Shown piece after piece: positions 58,285 through 64,000 of a DNA stretch of 64,000 nt. This stretch comes from Acanthosepion pharaonis (Eukaryota > Mollusca > Cephalopoda > Sepiida > Sepiidae): assembly GCA_903632075.3 (NCBI GenBank), contig CAHIKZ030000057.1, forward strand, positions 276,001 to 340,000, written 5' to 3'. The position numbers were made by a program, and so were the translations under genes. Position 1 is the stretch's first letter. The number at the start of each line of letters is the position of its first letter. Below the pieces are notes generated by a model. That model was not told the origin of the DNA, searched no databases, and saw nothing but the letters and a program-made list of their open reading frames with translations.

Positions 58285-58740
58285 GTGTACTATTTACATT
58301 ATTAGGACTATTGTCCTCATCTTTATCACCAAATTTATTACAACGTTACGGCCGTTGTACGCTCCGGCCTTCTTCAGGTGGTTGGAATGTCAAACTGAAC
58401 CGTTTATTTCGCTCACTAGTGTAGACTTTTTTAGTTCCACGTGCCATATCTAATGGATGTCCGTTATCAGTTTTCTCCTGCTTATTTGAACTCACACTCT
58501 TTGGACCTGTCACTAGATCTAACTAACGCCTTTATGCTTTATGTGACATGTGTCCTTGAGGACATCTGTGTATGAATTTCTGCGTATTATAAACCTAATG
58601 GCTTCAGCTACCGTTTTTTACCAATACTCATCTTGCAAATTGCAATATGGCGACAAACATGAGGACAATAGTCCTAATAATGTAAATAGTGTTAATAATA
58701 CCTCATCTCAGAAATATAGACAGATAACGATTTCCATATA
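58285..58740. repeat. Dispersed repeat with inverted partial copy
   Basis: 58288-58545 matches 13708-14010. 58654-58690 ('atgaggacaatagtcctaat') is the inverted copy of 58288-58327. Same core 'gccgttgtacgctccgg'. Confidence 0.68.
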
Positions 58741-58864
58741 TTTTTATTATACTCTTTTATAATAAAAATAACAATGATATATTGCCCCACTTTCTACTGG
58801 GCACGGTTTGAAAAGTAAATGCTACGAACAGTGGAAATTTGCTCCATCTCTTATTTCTCTCTCA

Positions 58865-58872
<8 letters not shown>

Positions 58873-58895
<23 letters not shown>

Positions 58896-58958
58896 ATATA
58901 TATATATATATATATGTATGCATGTGTGTCTGTGTATGTATGTGTGTGTGTGTGTGAA
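58873..58958. repeat. (CTAT)n(TA)n(TG)n array
   Basis: CTAT tetramers, TA, then TG. Confidence 0.93.
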
Positions 58959-59340
58959 CATTATTAACAAGTAATTACTTATGAAATTCCATATACCTAA
59001 AGGAACACTGATCAAATCAAAATTATAATTAATTATATTAGTTATACCACTGCATGTTTATCAAGACGACTCACGTCAATCTCTCTGATCAGATAGCGAG
59101 GCCTACTAAACTCTATATGCAACATACTGATTGATAATACAAATATAATAACCTCATTTATATGTAAAAATATCTAAACATAATGGAAGCATTAAAAGGA
59201 AAAAGCCAACAGTCAATAACCCAACTCTCAATAACATCAACTATGAACATATCTACAATGTGCTGACATTGCCTGGAAAATAAAAACATTTCTATCATAG
59301 AATCTTGATAAATACATAAAAAATTCATACATTCATTTAA
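58959..59340 (+). pseudogene. Penelope-like element GIY-YIG tail
   Basis: Plus strand 'LINYISYTTACLSRRLT' (59020-59075), the YIG-side strand of the family with Gly changed to Ser, followed by 'ACLSRRL' and a decayed tail to 59340 parallel to the right arm at 39108-39400. TA/TG array lies just upstream. Confidence 0.62.
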
Positions 59341-59384
59341 AAGTAACTTGTGTAAAAGATGGATTGCCAAATTTAATGTGAGCT

Positions 59385-59640
59385 AATTTAGCCTGTAGGC
59401 ACGGCCAGTAATTCCCAGTAGACCCCGTATAAAACGGGACCGGGTAGCTGTTTCCCGAGACGAGACTCTGCCCTTCGATATAGGCTTATCTAGTGATCCT
59501 CTCTGGCCGGAGGCAGAGAGTTTGACAAGCACAGCTACAAACGAATCTCCGACTGCAGACCAACATACAGTATTTACTACTGTATTTATGTGAATGGGAA
59601 CATATCCATTATCATCCGTAGGTATGCTACATCATATATA
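59385..59640 (+). repeat. Fragment of the solo-LTR family
   Basis: 'gaccccgtataaaacgggac', 'cgagactctgcccttcg' and 'ccggaggcagagagttt' parallel 25760-25880. Ends not found. Confidence 0.6.
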
Positions 59641-59647
59641 TATTCAT

Positions 59648-59686
<39 letters not shown>

Positions 59687-60380
59687 TGTGTGCGAGTGTA
59701 TATGCGAGTCTACCTATGCATTTAGGTATGTTTATAAAATTGCGTACTATTATCTGAAAAATTTAAATGGCAAGATGATTGGTTTATTCATCTAACGTTC
59801 TCGCATTTTCTCGTCTGAAATGACCTGACCAACAAAAGAAATTATCATTTTCACGGAAATTGTCTTTCTTCATGGAAGCCATTTCTCGCATGATGTTTCA
59901 CAAACGATGGGGTAACGCATATTGCATACACTAAATTAATACTTTGAATTATAATTGCCTAACTCAGTATATTTTTTAGTCCCTTAAAAGAATATATTCG
60001 ACATTACAATTATAATTATGCGTTCTTTTAAAGCAAACTGTAAAGGAAACCTAGTTATTAAGCGACATCTTTAAATATTATGTGGACGGAGCTAAGTGGT
60101 CACATGACAATTTATATTTCGTCAGATTCTCGAGAAAAAAAGGCAGAGAACAAAATTTTAATAATTGACGGTTTTGATGTTTGTTATTTCTAATATTTAT
60201 TGTTATTCGCAGCTATTATTATGTGAGATTAGAAAACTTAGAAGAATTATTGTAATCTTTTGGGCCGATAAAAAAAGATAGATGACTCTTTCCTTTCAGA
60301 TTCTGCAACGGAAGTCATTTAATGAAGTTTGCTTTCATTTAGGAAATCCACAGAAAGGTTTTAAAAAGGTATTATTTTCT

Positions 60381-60383
<3 letters not shown>
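59641..60383. other. Unassigned, with (GA)n run
   Basis: GA run at 59652-59682. No gene. Confidence 0.4.
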
Positions 60384-60463
<80 letters not shown>

Positions 60464-60661
60464 CCAGATCTACATACACATAAAATATGAGAAACTCAAC
60501 TAGATACCTACAGTCATATACCTAGGGAAAAGACAGATGGATAGATAGATATATAGATAGATAGATAGATAGATAGATACTTCCACATTTTCATACATAT
60601 ATAAAATACCGAGAGAATACAATAGATAATTATGGTCATATACCTAGGGGAAAAGACCAAA

Positions 60662-60716
<55 letters not shown>

Positions 60717-60810
60717 CAAATTCACATATAAAAAAGACCGAGAAAATCAGTTAGATACCTACGGTTATATACATTGGGGAAAAGACCAAAACAGATAGAT
60801 AGACAGATAG
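60384..60810. repeat. Composite satellite: GATA blocks joined by a 70-75 base unit
   Basis: Three cycles of (GATA)n followed by a unit with 'catataaaata', 'gatacctacagtcatatacc' and 'ggggaaaagacc' (60462, 60578, 60714). Period about 120 bases. Confidence 0.8.
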
Positions 60811-60934
60811 ATAAATAATGTAAGCTACACTTATTTTCCGATCATACACATCTGCTAGGCTGGTTAGCCAATCCCAATCGCAGATACATGTTCAGGAATA
60901 TTTAGCAGTCATTCACTATGTACAGAACCTACGT

Positions 60935-61270
60935 GTGGTTTATATGACAGTTATGTTGAGCAAACTTTCCTTATATTTTCTGGGAGAGAGCGCATATGTC
61001 ATGGTCTTCAGTTTGAACAAGTCCAGTACGCTTAAAGCCTCGGTCACAATGACTTTTGAATTCGTGCAAGACAATCATCGACAGCTTCAGAATAGTTCAT
61101 CTATGCAGTTCCCTGGCAAAGGTTGGTTCAATCCATGCTATAGTTTTCAGTCACTTTCCAGAGTTCGTTTCTGTAGATCGATAAAACCAAAAAGGCAGCC
61201 TCTGGAGAAAAACGTCCGGATCGAGATTGCAACCCAGAGAGCGAACTGTCTAGCAACCGTGACATTCTAA
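60935..61270 (+). CDS. Unrecognised 111-codon open frame
   Basis: Longest frame in this part not explained by a repeat I know. It starts with a hydrophobic stretch ('MVYMTVMLSKLSLYFLGESA') and ends basic. No family recognised, no splice evidence and the composition is only mildly GC-richer. Probably a chance frame or an old repeat. Confidence 0.2.
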   Translation: MVYMTVMLSKLSLYFLGESAYVMVFSLNKSSTLKASVTMTFEFVQDNHRQLQNSSSMQFPGKGWFNPCYSFQSLSRVRFCRSIKPKRQPLEKNVRIEIATQRANCLATVTF

Positions 61271-61520
61271 CGTTTTAATCACCTGACAAGGTTGATAGAG
61301 CAAATGAAAAAGTAAATCGCCGTTTCTTGTTTCTTCAGCTTCTGCGACTGAAATCATTCAATGGTATTTACGTTCGACAGCGTGGGTGTGGCTAGACTGG
61401 CCTCAGTTTACAATTATCACTCAAAGAAAAAAAAATTATCTTCCTTTTTCTCTTCTTTCTTTTTCCTTGACTAGAACCCCCCACGACACGTAGTTTGGTC
61501 ATTAAGTCTCTATCTTAACA

Positions 61521-61632
61521 ATGTCATCTGGAATTCATCAACGAGATTTTCGTCAAGTAATTATCGGGTGGTCAAGTAAATCTCTTTGTATCCTCAACGC
61601 CTTCGTTCTTCTGTCGTCAACAGTCTGTCCAG
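61521..61632 (+). CDS. Candidate first coding exon with signal-peptide-like end (speculative)
   Basis: ATG at 61521 after 'taaca', then 37 codons beginning 'MSSGIHQRDFRQVIIG' with a hydrophobic end 'SLCILNAFVLLSSTVCPG', followed by 'ccag|gtaaca', a good 5' splice donor at 61632/61633. If spliced, the phase is 1. Read through, the frame stops nine codons later. No second exon was found in the remaining 2.4 kb, and all other evidence is lacking. Confidence 0.25.
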
Positions 61633-62524
61633 GTAACAAACTTTTATAATGGCAAGATCTGGACATAAAACAGGTGGTCCCTTTCCAAAACCAAATGATA
61701 TCTCCGAAAGACAGTTAAAGGTTTATTCTTTTCCTTTTTCTCTTCCTCCTCCATTTTTCTTTGGGGTGGTGTCAGCTGATCCCTTTCTCGGTCGATGCTC
61801 GACCTAATTCTGATTATCTTCTGGCATCCCGCTTTGTAAGCCACCAATTTGAAATATTCATTATTGCCATGGGCAGATTGCTATCTTTTATTCGCCGCGT
61901 CATGGCATAAATTAATTCTGACAGATCCGAGATCTTAAGAATTTCCTATCTTCGGCGGAAAAAATATTTTTTTCGCAAATGAAAATAAAATTTTTACCAA
62001 TTTTCTTTTGTTAAAAATAACATCGCTCAGTATGTCTTTCGTGATAGCTTCTTCTCGCCTTAAGTATTTCTCGCTTTTAATTTCCACGCTTCATTAGTTC
62101 GCCAAACGCTAAATAGTGTCGCTATACTTAAAGTCAGAATGAGATTCTTGAAATGCCTGAGAGGCGTAGTTATAAAACTGTGTTGTAGACAGAGACACTA
62201 AATTTTAGCGAATGGACAAAAATGGTAAAAAGACTTTGGCGATTGATAGGTTTCATTTCTTAAGGAGCAAACTTACAAATATATCCTATAAAACCGGTTA
62301 TTGATTTCTTCTATGTTACCTGTAGCCGACTGGATCGTACGAAATATGAATTAGGGTAACGACAAATTCTGGTAATAATTAGTAAACATTCACTTTCGTA
62401 CAAATAACCTTCTTTTCTTCCCTAAGTTACGAATTAAATATCAGGTTAGACTGCACTCTCTAGCAGTCCAGTTTAAAGACATCTATAAATTTTAAAAAGT
62501 GGTACAGACATGAGGTAGCAGTCA
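61633..62524. other. Unassigned sequence
   Basis: Nothing recognised. Confidence 0.4.
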
Positions 62525-62775
62525 CTCAGTTATGCGCCATGCGTGATACACGCTTAGGCGATCATGTATCTTTCGATTGAGTAGTAGTTTGCCATTTCTT
62601 TCTGTGGTAGACCAGTTGCCATCCAAGGTTGTAGAAGCCGGTCTTCCCGGATATTTACCTATAACTGGGGGAGAAGAAGAGGATTCATGATTTTCCAAAG
62701 GGTATTAGCACGTAAGTGAATATAATGGATTCGACTGGAATTCGAACTCGGCTTACTCCACCGTGCCTCCAGGTA
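62525..62775 (-). mobile_element. tRNA-derived SINE copy
   Basis: Shares 'gcgccatgcgtgatacacgc', 'agttgccatccaaggttgta', 'actggaattcgaactcggc' with the copies at 46150 and 63210. The head is truncated at 'ttactccaccgtgcctcc'. Confidence 0.8.
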
Positions 62776-63209
62776 CTATGTAGCCAATGAAATGAACATG
62801 AATTTAACAATGGCTATAATCTTGACCGTGGTCAGTGGGGGTTGATATATCAACGCAAAGGAAGCCTGAACCTGAGATATGCAGCAAAGGCGTCTGGGGT
62901 AATTAGATTTCCTCATAAGTAACTGATTATGAAAAAAGCTATTTTAGAACAAAGTACGTAACGGGCATCATGTTAAAAAGATTGCATGAACTGGAATCAT
63001 AATTTAATAAACTTGTTTCAAAGAATTACTTAAAAAAATATCAGATGCAATGTCAGTTGCCAAGATGAGAAGAGAAAGTAGAATCATATTCGAAATTGGA
63101 TACTTTTTCTTTCGTTTGGGAATAGCACGAATAACTATAAATAATGCAATGAACATTGAACAATGTTCTTGCTTGAAAAAAATTCACATTGTTTAAACAG
63201 AAGAGGGAG
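62776..63209. other. Unassigned sequence
   Basis: Nothing recognised. Confidence 0.4.
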
Positions 63210-63530
63210 AGTCAGTTAGTAATGTGCCATGCGTGATACACGCTTAGGCGCCCATGTATCTTTCGATACTTAACTGACAAAGCACTTTTTTTCCCCGCGA
63301 TCGGTTGCCATTTCTTTCTGTGGTAGATCAGTTGCCATCTAAGGCGATAGAACCCGGTCTGTCCTGCTATTTACCCATCGCTGGAGGGAGGAAAAGAAGA
63401 TTCATACATTTCCCAAAGGTATTCGCACGTAAATGAATGCAATGGATTCTAATGGAATTCGAACTCGGCTCTACGATTCTCCAATCTGAGCCGCTATGAT
63501 TTATTCCACCGTCAGTGCGACACTTAAATC
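63210..63530 (-). mobile_element. tRNA-derived SINE copy, near full length
   Basis: From 'gtgccatgcgtgatacacgc' to the inverted head 'ctccaatctgagccgctatg'. It has about 45 extra bases at 63265-63310 compared with the copy at 62525. Confidence 0.82.
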
Positions 63531-63589
63531 CGTCGGCGTCTGTGATATAGTGAAAGATGCCATTTAAGAGCTAAGCAAATATTTAAAAA

Positions 63590-64000
63590 AAAGGAAAATC
63601 TCGTTGAAATAAAGTAAAGAGTACTGAACGGTTACATGATATCAGTCCTCCTATATGGCAGTGAATCTTGCAAAATCTCCCCACACATGGAAAAGATAAT
63701 TAATCGAAAGAACAACCAACAGAAATGTGGTTCTACAGAAGGATGCTGAGAATACCAAGTATTGAACATGTTAGTAACGACGAAGTTTTAGAGGAAATAG
63801 AATAAAAAAGGACACTTATAATTAACATAAGAGACAGTTGATATTTCTAGAGTACATAATGAGGAAAGAGGAGCCAAGAAAGTTTGATACTCCACTACAG
63901 TTTGAAGACAGGACGGACAGAGAAAAACAAAACATAAACGTAGCTTGCGTGCTTGTGTAAATGCATGGCTGAACAGAGTTTATAAAAGATAATAAAAACA
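63590..64000 (+). pseudogene. LINE 3' end, family 1, cut by window end
   Basis: Plus strand 'KVLNGYMISVLLYGSESCKI' (the 'V-LLYG-E-W' strand), then a shifted frame with the 'RMLRIPSIEHVSN' region (63735-63780), then the 'MRKEEP' tail (63860). Parallel to 27695-28090. Confidence 0.78.

Noticed and set aside
60384..60810. CRISPR-like array
   Set aside because: GATA microsatellite joined to a repeated unit; the spacers are not unique.

Overview
The window is eukaryotic and almost entirely made of transposable elements, their decayed fragments and microsatellites. I found no host gene I can name. Base composition is AT-rich, and there are roughly forty (TA)n arrays plus (CA)n, (GATA)n and (CT)n tracts. 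The element mix is a Ty3/Gypsy LTR element, several Tc1/mariner families, GIY-YIG Penelope-like elements (PLEs), non-LTR retrotransposon 3' ends, a tRNA-derived SINE, a short Helitron and solo LTRs. This fits a large, repeat-rich invertebrate genome, most probably a cephalopod mollusc such as an octopus. The organism is my inference; the sequence itself shows only the repeat landscape.

Layout. 1-5058: a degenerate minus-strand Ty3/Gypsy element (3' LTR cut by the window edge, PPT, integrase, RNase H, RT, protease, zinc knuckles, Gag, PBS, 260-bp 5' LTR). 5062-7300: duplicated dispersed modules, a perfect 49-bp inverted repeat and a 110-bp tandem repeat. 7445-8889: a Tc1-like element on minus. 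10218-11430: a second Tc1-like element. 12546-13240: a non-autonomous Helitron. 13.7-19.2 kb: dispersed repeats, an ATTT-rich tract, a fold-back transposase remnant, a near-perfect palindrome and a mariner fragment. 20.4-23.4 kb: PLE pieces. 25.3-27.6 kb: a rearranged Tc1 carrying a nested solo LTR with target duplication. 27.7-28.1 kb: a LINE 3' end. 30.1 kb: a transposase-derived MITE. 32.3-32.9 kb: a second solo LTR. 33.5 kb: a LINE 3' end. 34.9-35.4 kb: a mariner relic. 38.36-39.62 kb: a large PLE fold-back dimer. 42-43.7 kb: another PLE fold-back, a SINE and a LINE 3' end. 45.5-46.4 kb: a maT-like mariner and a SINE. 47-49.7 kb: LTR and LINE fragments and a tandem array. 50476-51810: a Tc1 element with perfect 55-bp inverted repeats. 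52.7-56.5 kb: LINE and mariner remnants. 57-64 kb: SINEs, PLE and LINE pieces, a GATA composite satellite and one weak candidate for a host first exon (61521-61632).

How the parts relate. The clearest recurring theme is fold-back architecture next to (TA)n arrays. PLE terminal repeats occur as inverted pairs at three or four loci, a DUF4817-type transposase gene is duplicated head to head, and several shorter near-perfect hairpins sit between or beside TA arrays. Transcripts across these would form long double-stranded RNA. A tRNA-derived SINE also appears to share its 3' tail with a local LINE 3' end, suggesting a LINE/SINE partnership. No autonomous element is fully intact: every transposase or reverse transcriptase seen carries frameshifts, stops, deletions or changed catalytic residues.
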